A stretch of 64,000 bases of DNA from Litoditis marina (Eukaryota > Nematoda > Chromadorea > Rhabditida > Rhabditidae), in NCBI GenBank assembly GCA_964036275.1, contig OZ038440.1, positions 6,485,690-6,549,689 on the forward strand, read 5' to 3'. Positions 10,320 to 21,900 of this stretch are shown piece by piece. Below the pieces are notes generated by a model. That model searched no databases. It was not told the origin of the DNA and was given only the letters and a program-made list of their open reading frames with translations. Numbering within the stretch: the first letter of the stretch is position 1; the number at the start of each line of letters is the position of its first letter. The translations under genes and the position numbers were made by a program.

Positions 10320-13300
10320 ATGCCTTGTGTAGAGAAACAGTTGTATTCGGCCGTCAAGAAGGCCTCCACCTCCCCCGAAATCAGCTCCGTAGCCGTCGTT
10401 TCCACAGAAGACAACGAGATCAGCGAGTACGTCAAATAAAATCGATATAGAAAATTAGATGCTCAAACATAAGAAGGGTGTCACTGATGATCGATATAGA
10501 TACCTTAACTATCAACTATGAATCACGTATTTCATGAAGAACACCAAAAAAGAACGTGTGCACGTGTTCTGTTGATGCGGTTGATGCCTGATTGGGTTGT
10601 TGATCATATTTTTTGCGGAAGTGAGAAAAATCTAGGACGTCTCATGCCTATTGGCAGTTCTCAAGTTGTTCATACAAATCATTCCAAAGAATTAAACACA
10701 TCTGAATGTGAGAAAATATATACCTTTTGATTTTTGATCTATGACCCATCTATGTTCTTTTTTCAGCAATGCTCTGATCGAGGAGTTCGGTAGCAGTTCT
10801 ACAGTAACCCTTCACAAGGGAGCCTGCTCCATTGCTAAACTTCATGACCTGGATGTCCTGATCGCCAACAAGGTTATCGGCAAGGTAAGTAGTATACTAG
10901 AAGTAAATTGAATAGTCACGTAAAGTTAGCATTCTGAAGAGAAATCGTGCACTTTGTTATTGCGAGTTTCTGAGTTCGCTGTGTTTGACATGTTTCGTGT
11001 GACTGTGCAATTAACTAACACTATGAACAAGTTATTTGTTTGTTTGCATCCGGTTCGAGAACGAGTATTGCAAAAATAATTTTGAATCAGGCTTCATGCA
11101 GTAAATCTGATTCTCTGATTCGTTCGGCAAAATACAAGCTTCACCTTTCGTGCACCCTCGTAATTTTATACGTGCAGTTAATATTTTTTTCTGCGATCGT
11201 GGGACTAAAATAGACGGTATTTCCTTGAGTGACTACTTTTCTGTGCACAATGACACTTTTTGCTACTGCGACGTACTTTGGTACCGCACGGTCTGTATCA
11301 TTTAATTGAAAGAAACGATAAGAAAAATGGGGTGAGAGTTGATTGTGAGCCGATGGATGTGTCACTAAAAACGGTGGTTTGTTCATAGAAGAAAAATAAT
11401 TGTCGGATTGACACAATAGCTCCAAAGAGATAGAAGGATAGGGGCATATGATGAAGTGTAAATAGAAGTATTATGAAAGCTTCACGGTTGTTAACTGAGG
11501 GGGTCGAGTTCATTTCATGTTACAAAAGTTAAGAATTTTGAGTGGAAAAAGTTCCGAGTACATACGTAACTGCTCAACTTTTTTTTCAAATTGCAGGCCA
11601 TTGATGACCATGATTCGCTGGACACGTTCGTTCGCAACACCTTGAATGCCCTCAAGTACGGAGGAGTCGCCATCATCAGAGAGGACTTGTGTTAGTTTTC
11701 CTAATTCTGAATTTTCGGAACCTGGAGAAAACTGAGGAAAAATCTCAAGCTATGCAAAAAAGTTTTCCAGTGTGAAGTAACTCATTTGTATTTCATGCAT
11801 TTGGTCATTACAGTACTACTTACGACTTTAAATGACGTAATTCGTCAAATGAACTATCTCATTAGCCCCCTTCTTTACCAGATAAAATACAGCCTTTTTC
11901 CTATTTTGGGTTGCAACATATTTCACACAGCAGAACGAGTTTGACATTCCAACCAAAACGTATTCTCCAGTAGTCTTCCGCTAAAAACATACTTTCGTTC
12001 AATGGCTTATCTTATTTTCGGAGTGTTCGCAATCGAACTACTGACAGCTTATTACAGTACAACTTTTCCTTCTCCCAAATCAACATACTATTTTTCAGCC
12101 AAGTTCGATGACCCCAAGAAAGTGGCCAAGCTGACCGATTATTTCGATGTGTTCCGTGTGGATATTGGTGGAAAGAATACCGGATTCGCCTTCTACGCTG
12201 TCAACGAAATCGAGGATTCAGTCTATGTAAGTCTATATGACTCAGTTGTGAGGTCTAGTGAATTCTCACATCCACGTGAAAAGACGCAATGAGTTATTAA
12301 CATTGTTATTGCGATATCTTTTTGACTGATGATTTTCACTTTTTCACCTTATCACGTTGTTCACTATGCGAAACGCAACGTGATTTAGCTACATTCGTAC
12401 AGTAGAACCAGACAAATGTTTTTAAGGACTTATTGTAGAACACTTCGTACACTGTTCTATTCGAGTTCTCACTTTTCATTTCTTCTGTTTTATTCAATTC
12501 CGGTCCCAAAATTGTTTTTAAATATCAGTTTTACAACAAACAACATTTACTGGATTACAGGCCCATCAGAACTGGCATGACTATTTCTGGACCCTGACCA
12601 AGAAGGAGTTCCCCGCAAGCAAAGGAGATCTTGTAACATTCAGGTGTGTTCTTGTAACAAAAAAGTTTACCGAATTTTATATTTGTCATGAACCACTAGT
12701 TTAACGGAATCGTACGCGAATACCTACATGACGTGAACAGTGTATCCCTCACTAATAGTTTATTATATATTTTGTGTGTTTTTTCCGGAAAAAATACTTT
12801 TCTCATAGTTATTGTCACTTGAGAAAGAGTTGTTTTCAGGGACTTTTTGGACAAGACTCAATACACTGACACCGGAATCTATGCGTATGAATGGATTTTC
12901 GGAGACGACTTCATCTCTCCCGGTAGGTCACAGTCTTTCTAGAAAGTACCTCGAACCTGTTTTTCACGCAGTTTTTAGGACTGAAACTTCTCAATTTTCA
13001 CCGTATATAATTCGATTTTTTTTAGTTATTTCACAGCATAACATCGAAATACAAATCGAAAGTGGAATACTGCTCTTAATCTCAAAACAGCCACTCTCTT
13101 GAAACTGAAAGATTCGAGTGTGAAACAGTTATCAGGTGTGACAAAATAATAAACTCACATTTTCGTGGTAATACAGTTTGTATAATAAAACTTTTCTCTG
13201 AATTCAGGCGGAGCCGCTCAGAATCTGGCCATTATCAAGAGATTCGGCAACATGAAAGCCGGTGAAACTATGCTGGATATTGGAGTCGGTATCGGAGGAG

Positions 13301-15963
13301 GAGCCTTGCAAGTTGCCAAGGTTACTTTTCACTTTTTCAGTTTTCGAAACTTCCCAATAAGAAGTAAAACAGAGAACTGCCATATAAACTGAGGTAACTA
13401 GTTATGAAAACATTAATCTTAGTCGTGTCTGTAGCTCCTCAAACATACCAGCGTGGGATTGACCTTTGAAGCCGTCACGCGGCAGCTGTTTTCGGCGTTT
13501 AGACCAAAGTTGAAGCTGATCAATTTGAATTAGTTGTGGACTGTCACATAACGGTTGGACGCAAAGTATTAGGAACTTTGCTTTCTGTGTTGCCCGAGAT
13601 TTATAATTTCAAGTCGCGTCACCAACATGGCGGGTGACAGCTGAAACGGACTTATATTGTATTGTTTTCACCATCAATTTATTATATGAATAACACACAC
13701 CTCCACATTCTGAATAGTTTTTTTTAATCTCTCTCAGTTCAAACATATTTCTTTTTTAGGAGTTTGGTGTCCACGTCACCGGTATTGATCTCTCCTCGAA
13801 CATGTTGGCCGTTGCTTTGGACAGAGTGCACAAGAGAAAGGAATCCAGAGTCAAGTGAGTTTATCACAAAACGACACAAAACGGGGATTATTTCGTGTAC
13901 GTACTCGGTACAAAATGTCACAGTATGAGCACACTGAGTAAAACATTGGTTCTCATGTCAGAAAAGCATGAAGTCATTCAATCGAAGACCCATTTTCATT
14001 TGAACTTTATACGTCGACGTGTTACGCCGGCTTCTATAGTAAGGAAAACATGATGATCGATACGCCAAATACGCCAACTGAATCAATACGCAAGACAGTC
14101 ACCGACATAAAACTCTCGCGTAAAAAGTGTGACCCAGGCCCGAAACATACTAAACTCCAGGTACGCCATCTGTGATGCATTGGTGTACGACTTTGAGCCG
14201 AATTCATTCGACTACGTGTTCTCACGAGACTGCGTCCAACACATTCCCGACACAGAAGGTCTCCTCACCAGAATTTACGTGGGTTTCACGTCCACTACGT
14301 AAGATTCACGTGTTCTTGTCTGTTAGAGATCTTTTCACTTAAAGTTCAACGAATCACTCCCTTTCTGATTCACACCAAATTATCACCAGTTTATATCAGC
14401 TGACGCTCACGGAAGCAATAAAATAATATTCTGATCTTTTCATGAAAAGTTTCACAGGAACTTCGTTTAAAACCTATTCGAACTATAAATATATTTCATT
14501 TTGTGTTTCAGAGAACTCTGCGACCGGGTGGAAAGGTGTTGATCACCATGTACGGTGTTGGAAGCGGTGAGCTCAGCGAGAAGTTCAAGGTGCGTTCTCA
14601 GTCTCAATGTAAACCCATATTGATTAAAATACGAAACCAGGGCAAATTGACGTAGAAAAACGAGAAAAGTGGCCACAAGCTGACCTAAAGTGGTTAACAA
14701 CTTCCGTAAAACCCCGTAAATACAAAATTATCAAGTTTTTTATCAAACATAAGTTCCACTATTCCCAATCGGTTCAATCAAAATTGTATTTATATTTGGT
14801 TGGATTAAGAATTTATATAGTTAACATTATCAAAATCTTACTTTTCAGTCATACGTCGCCCAGCGTCAATACCACTTGAAGAATCTGAAGCAGTTCAGCG
14901 AGGTACAATTGGACATTCTGTTTTTGGGGAGAAAACGAATCTCTATGGACAATACGTCAACTCGAGTTTTTTTTTGTCGATCAAACCTCGTATTTTGATC
15001 GACCTAACTCCACAGAACGTTTCCAATTACGGTTATGTACTGGGATCAAACATACAACTCATTAGAGCGGGGCAGAGCGACCATTTTCCTCATCCTTCGC
15101 TAGATTGACCAGTGAAAATCATTTGACTGCAAATAATCGATATCATTAGACACATACTCTGAACGCTCAAATGCATACTGTAAAGGTCTTCATAGAAATT
15201 ATGAGCACTATATTAACTGATATATGCCGATTTATCTTCAGTGAACACACTAAGAGAAAATTTTGGGATCTCTGAGAAAAATTTATACTATTCTATGTTT
15301 AGAAGACTCATCTATGTTTAGAAGACTACAACATGTTCTTCTTCTCAATGTAACTGCTGTATTTTCAGATTGCCGCGAAGGTTGGATTCACGTCGATCGA
15401 GACCGAGAACCTGACTCCTCGATTCAAGGAAATCCTTGGAGAAGAGAGAAACCGAGTAGAAACCAACAAAGAGGAATTTTTGCAGGTGGGGGTCAATTTC
15501 ATTTGCAAACGTATATGATAGGTTATAAGTAACCTTATTAGTGCGAGTAAGGACTAATTCCAATGAGTATTCTAACTAGAACACGTTGAATAACGTATGC
15601 ATCGATGTTGCACTACTAAAATGAATTTTATGGTGATACTACGAGACGTTCGAACTTTTTTTAGTTATTGCAATGAGCAGTGTTCAAGGATGCGATTTCT
15701 ATTGCACACCTATAGTGAACAACATTCTTACAGACACTCCTACAGTAATTGCAATGACTCTATTTTAAAGCAAGTTTATTTTTTTGGAAAGTACTCTCGA
15801 ACAGTTTTGTAGTTTGGGACCCAGACTAGAGTATTTAAACTTGCAGAAGTTCTCTGAGAAGGAGTACAACTCATTGGTGGATGGCTGGAACTCTAAGCTG
15901 CAGTACATTGCCGACGACAACCACAACTGGAACTTCTTCCTTGCCGTCAAACCCTCCAACTAG
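10320..15963 (+). CDS. pmt-2: phosphoethanolamine N-methyltransferase 2
   Basis: Cytosolic SAM-dependent enzyme. In nematodes PMT-2 methylates phospho-monomethylethanolamine and then phospho-dimethylethanolamine to phosphocholine, following the first step by PMT-1. Exons: 10320-10426, 10767-10884, 11597-11690, 12099-12226, 12561-12643, 12840-12922, 13208-13320, 13760-13854, 14161-14278, 14512-14589, 14849-14902, 15369-15485, 15847-15963. CDS 1305 bp, 434 aa, close to the roughly 437 aa of the C. elegans protein as I recall it. The N-terminal half (to about 190) has no SAM motif, as known for PMT-2. The C-terminal half has [14 protein letters not shown] at about 193-206, motif [11 protein letters not shown] at 227-236, GIDLS at 250-254, and a core around 279-303 including [11 protein letters not shown]. 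The two-domain layout with only a C-terminal SAM site separates PMT-2 from PMT-1. AATAAA sites follow at 16154 and 16182. Confidence 0.95.
10893..11025 (+). mobile_element. MITE family A, copy 2 (pmt-2 intron 2)
   Basis: Near-complete copy starting TATACTAGAAGTAAATTGAA and ending TTAACTAACACTAT. It begins 8 bp after the last base of exon 2, leaving only the GTAAGTAG donor context. Confidence 0.8.
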
Positions 15964-18922
15964 ATAGTTTGACCTTTGACCTAGATAGAAAGTTGACCTC
16001 CGATGTTCAGAACATAGTCATTCATATAGATTTATATAGTATATGCAGCTAGTCTGTGCCTTTTTTGTTTTGCATTCCAGTTATTTCGTGTATTTGTCCA
16101 CGGTTTCGTGCCTTCTTCTTTCACTTAAAAGAATCATATTGAATTTTGGTTATAATAAACATGGTACACGTTAAGTTACAGAATAAATTTTCTGAACCAA
16201 GCTGTTGAAAAGCCCAAATCTTTTTTCACATGTTTTAGAAGAGTAAAGCTTTAGCAAGCAAACGATTGACTTTGCTCCTAGAAACATTTCACGCAGTACA
16301 TATACGTCAACAAAGTTGGTGAAGCAGTGACACTGGGCGATTTTTCAGAAGCATTCTATTCTGCAAGAAACTTTACGACTTGGAATATCTTCGTTCGTCA
16401 AAGTATAGTACGCGTTAGCGAAACAAACTCTAGTTTACAACGCAGATCAAATCCCCACTCATGGTTAGGGCCTACCAGAATACTTTGGGTTGGGGCAGTA
16501 TTTCTGAAGGTTGGAACAATGAATACAGCCCTCAGAGTTCTATTGCTATACTCGGACGAAAACGTTGGTCTGATCTGGTTTTTCATTTCTTTCAGCAATT
16601 TACTGTCAAATAAACGTAGACATCTTGGTTTTAGTTTCGGTTGTTATCCCTTTGTTAGTGATAAGTTTGTAATGACAGAAGTCCCATTTCTAACATCTGA
16701 CTCATCGAAAACAAGTTTTCTCACTACCACCCGAGATTGCGATGTTAATGACTGTTATCCTATCTTCGAATCGGTCATTCACAACGTAAATGCTACCCAT
16801 AACTATCTCAAAACCGGACATGAGCAAAAAAAATACTTTGTATGTGTTTAAAATGGATCAGAATGAAATGCTTGGAGAAATTCTCGAAAGTGTATACATC
16901 TCGAACACGTGAAACTCACCTTTTGGATTACGGTTTGGTATTTCCTCTATCTGCTCTAGGAATGGCTGAGCAAGCTAAAATATTTCACCTTGCCTGTCTT
17001 CTGTGTAGCATGTAGTTTGACCGCTCCATTTTTGGTTGTAAATTGACATCTTTGCTGTATGCACAGATCACTACGATTCCGATCCGTTCACGTACTACAT
17101 CAGAGTTGGCTCGTTATTTTCACCCCCCCCCCCCCCTCCATGAAAATTATAACATGAAGGATTCCTGTTTTTGTAGTCTGGACAGCATACAAAACACAAA
17201 AGTTGAAACATGGTCTATTCAACAATGGAGCGAACATGGAAAAGTTCTCTTCAACCTGACCGGCTGTAGTTTTTTTCTGAAATTTCAGAGTGCGTTTTTC
17301 TGGGCTGCGATGTTTCGGGAAAGTTTTTATATTTTTATCGACGTCGCTAGCGTTTGATGAGTATGCGAGGGGCGGTGTGTAATGCTGTAATGTGCATTCT
17401 TCTAACTTTTCCATGACTGTCGAGAAAATTGCATACCGGCGAGTCGGGAAACTTCAAAACTACACAGAACAGAGAAAAGGTTTCCAATTTACTAGAACTC
17501 CTTCCACTAACGTTTTAAAAACCTATGATTTATTTGAGTACATACGTATAATGTACGTGATTGAGCAAAGTTTTGAAACTATCTATATGGTTTCAGTAAA
17601 TTTAAGTTTATGTTGAGTTTTGTTTCCTAGTTTTCCTGTTTTCCTTGCTGAACTGTTACCGTTTACCGTGTTTGGCCTTGAGCACATCAATTGATGTACA
17701 AATGAGAACGCAATTGCGACAAGTATTGATAGGTGGAAAAACGAACAGAAAACGTCTGTAACACACCGACAGGAGCTAGAATGACCGATTGTAGAAGAAG
17801 AAAAATAGAGAAAGAAAAGAAAGATAAGAAAAAATGGAGAAGTTAAACTGAACATAAACTTTGAGTTTATTATGTAGAGAAACGTGTTCATTATGTTTGA
17901 AAATACAGAAGTTTAATTCAAAATTTTCTACTTTGCACGATACGGGGAGGGCCGCTTCTATAAATTGGTTGACGTGAAGGGACATCGAACCCGGGACATA
18001 ACTATGACCTGCAGATATTTTGTAACAAAAACAGAAATGTAATATCAAAAGGTCGTTTGAACTATGGTGATGTAGTGCACTTGTTATATGTGGGCACTTT
18101 CACTGTAATACAGATCCCAGGAACTACTGTGTTCAGTAAGTTCCGTAGTTACATATTTCATTTAGAGTTGCTAGTTACGGAACACCTTCAGTAAATGCAG
18201 TAATATGGACTAGTTGTAGACAGAAAATGTGGAATTGGTCACAGCATTTCTCCTGAACCTATCAAAAACGTCCCACTTACAACACGCTAATAAATCACTC
18301 ATAATCACCTTTACATTCTATGTTAACGGTACAGTGGCTGATGATGAGGAAGACGTAACCGGCGGACCGAGTGCACTTTTTTGTGCCCTTTCCGTGCCTT
18401 GTTCGTGCCACCAGGTTCCTATTTCCTTGTCAGTCAGCGATTCGTTTTTTCTTCACTTCGACGTAATTTGGCGGTCGCGCATTGCCTGTACCGCAGGGTC
18501 GAGATCACCTACCCATCTTTGATTTTCTCGACCAATAGTTGTTTATGGCTCACCAGATTTGCCCCGAAATCGACGCACATTTCAGTTTTTAGCCTTCTTA
18601 TCCGCGTTTTTGCTGTGGATTTCAAGCTGAGCCTGTTCGTTTCTTAAACCTTATCTTGCTCCGATAAGCACTCTGATTATGCTATTTATACCTACGCATT
18701 TCCATGAAGTTTTGAACCATATAATTTGCATCCTCGTGAAAGTTCGTCGCTAAAACACAGTTTGTTGTTCTTAAACTCCCTCTATTCTATATTTTGTTTT
18801 GTCACACATTTTATGTTTTACTGTATTCTCCTATCAACAATTTCCAGACTTACATGGCATAGCCTTAGGACTTAAAAAAAAGGTAGAAAAACATTGTATT
18901 ACAGGTACTGCACATCTCGAAC
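15964..18922. other. intergenic: pmt-2 3' UTR and upstream region of M1 gene
   Basis: AATAAA at 16154-16159 and 16182-16187 are likely pmt-2 poly(A) signals. A 175-codon frame without an ATG start runs from 16327 to about 16854; it matches nothing I recognise and shows no exon neighbours. A C-run occurs at 17125-17137. Nothing else is assignable up to the M1 gene, whose first coding exon follows an acceptor at 18903-18904. Confidence 0.5.
16182..16187 (+). terminator. poly(A) signal of pmt-2
   Basis: AATAAA about 220 bp after the pmt-2 stop. A second AATAAA lies at 16154-16159. Confidence 0.5.
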
Positions 18923-21900
18923 ATGGAAACGATTGACCTGGGAGGAGACAAATCACATTTGATTGATCTCGTTTACGGGGTGAGCTTTTTTCCCTCAAGT
19001 TTGTAAGTTTAGTTGATCTGACTGTTTCACATCAGTTATTAATAGGAATATGTTTTCAAACTCGATTTAACTACTGACGTTACAAGTAACCACAATGGAA
19101 TTGGGTTGTTATCAGTCTAGAAATCGTGAAAATCAAATGTCTAAGTGGTGGGTTCTATGTAATTCGGCTAAGAAATATTCGTTCTAGTTTCGTCGGAAAG
19201 TTCACTCCACTCATTATACTGTTAACCAATTGTACAGTCGCATGGAACATGTTGAACATTGCACTAACAAACGATGCCTCATTAGATGCTTACTCCACGT
19301 GACTATTCATTTTACTCCTAGTATGAAACCTTTATTCAATTTTTTTGGCTCAAGAGAAAACATTCTCAAACCATCAAAATGAGTCATTCAATAATCATTT
19401 GAAAAAAAAACACTTTCTACAGCCACCCAAAGAATGTACCAACTCGACGACTTCAACCTCAGTGTCCGCACCAATGGTGGAGAATAACAGCAAACACAAG
19501 AGAACAAAGAACAAGGAGAAGGTAAGCTTATTTTCATTCAGACTCATACAGTAACAATTTAGTGCTTTCAAAGAGGACTGAACCGTTGCGATTGAACTAC
19601 ATAATCGTCCTTCTTTGAATAATGTAATGATTTTGAAAGGTTTAAACAGGTTTGATTCGACTCTGGATTCCACTAACAAAGAGTGTTCGAAAAGGTGTTC
19701 AGTAAGGTTGGAGTTGGCATTGAAAAGCTGGCCATGCAAATTTAGAATGTGTACTTAGAAATCTCTCCGATTTCCGTTTGTTCCAAACAAAAGCAACCGT
19801 TCCGGGTAGTTACAAATAGTTCAGCTGTGAGATAATTTCTTGGGTTGTCAAGCGAAAACATTGAAATTATAAAATCATAAATTCTATAATTTTTCGTTGT
19901 CTTCTATGTTATTGAATGGTTTCTATCTTACCAAAATAGATGTTTTCTCATTCGTAATGTGATGAGTTGTCAAGTTGTTTCGAACAGGTTTCTCATTTCA
20001 CAGTCAAATAACATCGTTCAAGGTATTGATAATCATCAATGAGAAAGAGACTGAGAATGAATGAAAAATAGATGAAAGAGAGTGAATGAAACAAATGTTG
20101 TTTTGTTGATGTCATGACAAGGGAAAATATGACACAAGTTTCAAGACAATGAATTCTCTGAAAACAGTTGAACATTCCTCTGTGAATTGTTGGGAATTAA
20201 ATAAGACTGAAAAGACAGTTAGTTTTCACTAGCAGAACTCGAATGTTTAGGTACAGCCTATTTTTTCAACGTTCTACAATGTATCCTACCAAGTACCCAA
20301 GATTTGATGACGAAACCAAGCAGTACACGCTGTCCTTTTCATTTCTTGTGGTTTGATCCCACGTTGTTTTGATTCAACCGAAATACACTAATATGAATGT
20401 GTGCCGGAATATCCCAATTCTCAGTATACTAGAAGTAAATTGAATGGTCACGTTGGCATCCTAATGAGGCATCGCGCCTTTTGTCATTGCACGTTTCGGA
20501 GTTCTGCTGTGTTTAACTTGTTTCACATAACTGTGCAATCGACTAACAGTATATTTCTTCTACGACGCTTCATATGCACACTATACTGCTAGTCAAATGT
20601 ACAGTCACGTGAAACATGTTAAACACAGCAAAACTCAGAAACGTGCAATGACAAAGTGTACGATTCCTCATTAGAATGTCAACTTTACGTGACTAGTCAA
20701 CTGTAGTAATTTCTCTGCTCTTACAACCCCTCCGTTTCAGTCGCGAGTGGTGTGTTCAGTATGTACCGTATTCTTCCTGTTCTTGCTTACTCTGGCCACA
20801 ATTGCCTTTTCTGTCTTTGCCACCTACTACGAAACCAAGCAGTACTACGAAAAACAACTGGCCATGGTCCACTTTGCACCGCAAGTTCGACGGAACATGT
20901 GAGTGTTGGATGATTCTGACAAAATATAGTTAGAAAATACTGAATTGCAAGTTTTTTTTCGAGGAAACAGTGGGTAGAAACGAAGATATTGATCGTAATG
21001 GTGAAGATGTAATGTATACTTATTTCCGTGAGAACTTACAATAATTCCACAAACTTTCTAGCAGCTATTCAGTGATCACATCAACATTTGAGAGAAGATT
21101 TCGTTCTACAGAAGTCTTTGTACAATCCGTCAAGTAGTCCAAGAACTTTACCTTAAAAAAAAGTGTCAGAAAGTTTTAGATTCATACTCTAAGCGTCTTA
21201 ATGTAAATTGATGGGTCACGTGAATGTTAAGAACATCGACAATTGCACACTTGATGCACGTTTCTGAAATATGGCGTGTGTAACAGTTTGTAACCTAATG
21301 TTTTAGGTCCGACTTGGCTGTTATTGATGAGATCCACTATGAAGAAGAAGAACCGTTGGTTGGACCCACGTTGGAAGATATGAAACTACCCGCCACCACT
21401 ATCCCTATATGGTAAGCATCAGAATCAGAATGATTAGTTTTCTTCCCTGGTATGCAAACTGAGAAATCAAATATTCTGTAGTTAGCATATATCTTGAGCC
21501 TACTACCTAAAAAATTAGTCGAACCCGCATAAGTTTTCCAAATCAAAGTTTTTGCGGAAACTATCAGAATCAGAAGATCAACAAAGATATATTATTTAAT
21601 AAAATTGAACTTTTAGGTGAGCATGATAACAGTTAATTACTTTTTTTAGACAATAAGATTTCAGGTACAACCTGACAATCAAATCTTTCCTGCCTGGTTA
21701 CACTGATTTTCCTGAAAAGGACAACTTCTTGACCAACGGTCATGTTTCGATGAAAATCAGAGCGGTTGAAGATACGACAAAGGTTTGTTATAAAATTTCC
21801 GGAGATGGAGAGAGAGAAAAAAGTGAGGAGTGGGAAGGAGAGAGGGAAAGAGAGAAATAGATAGAGAAGGAGCAAGGAGAGATGCACCAGTAAAACTGTA

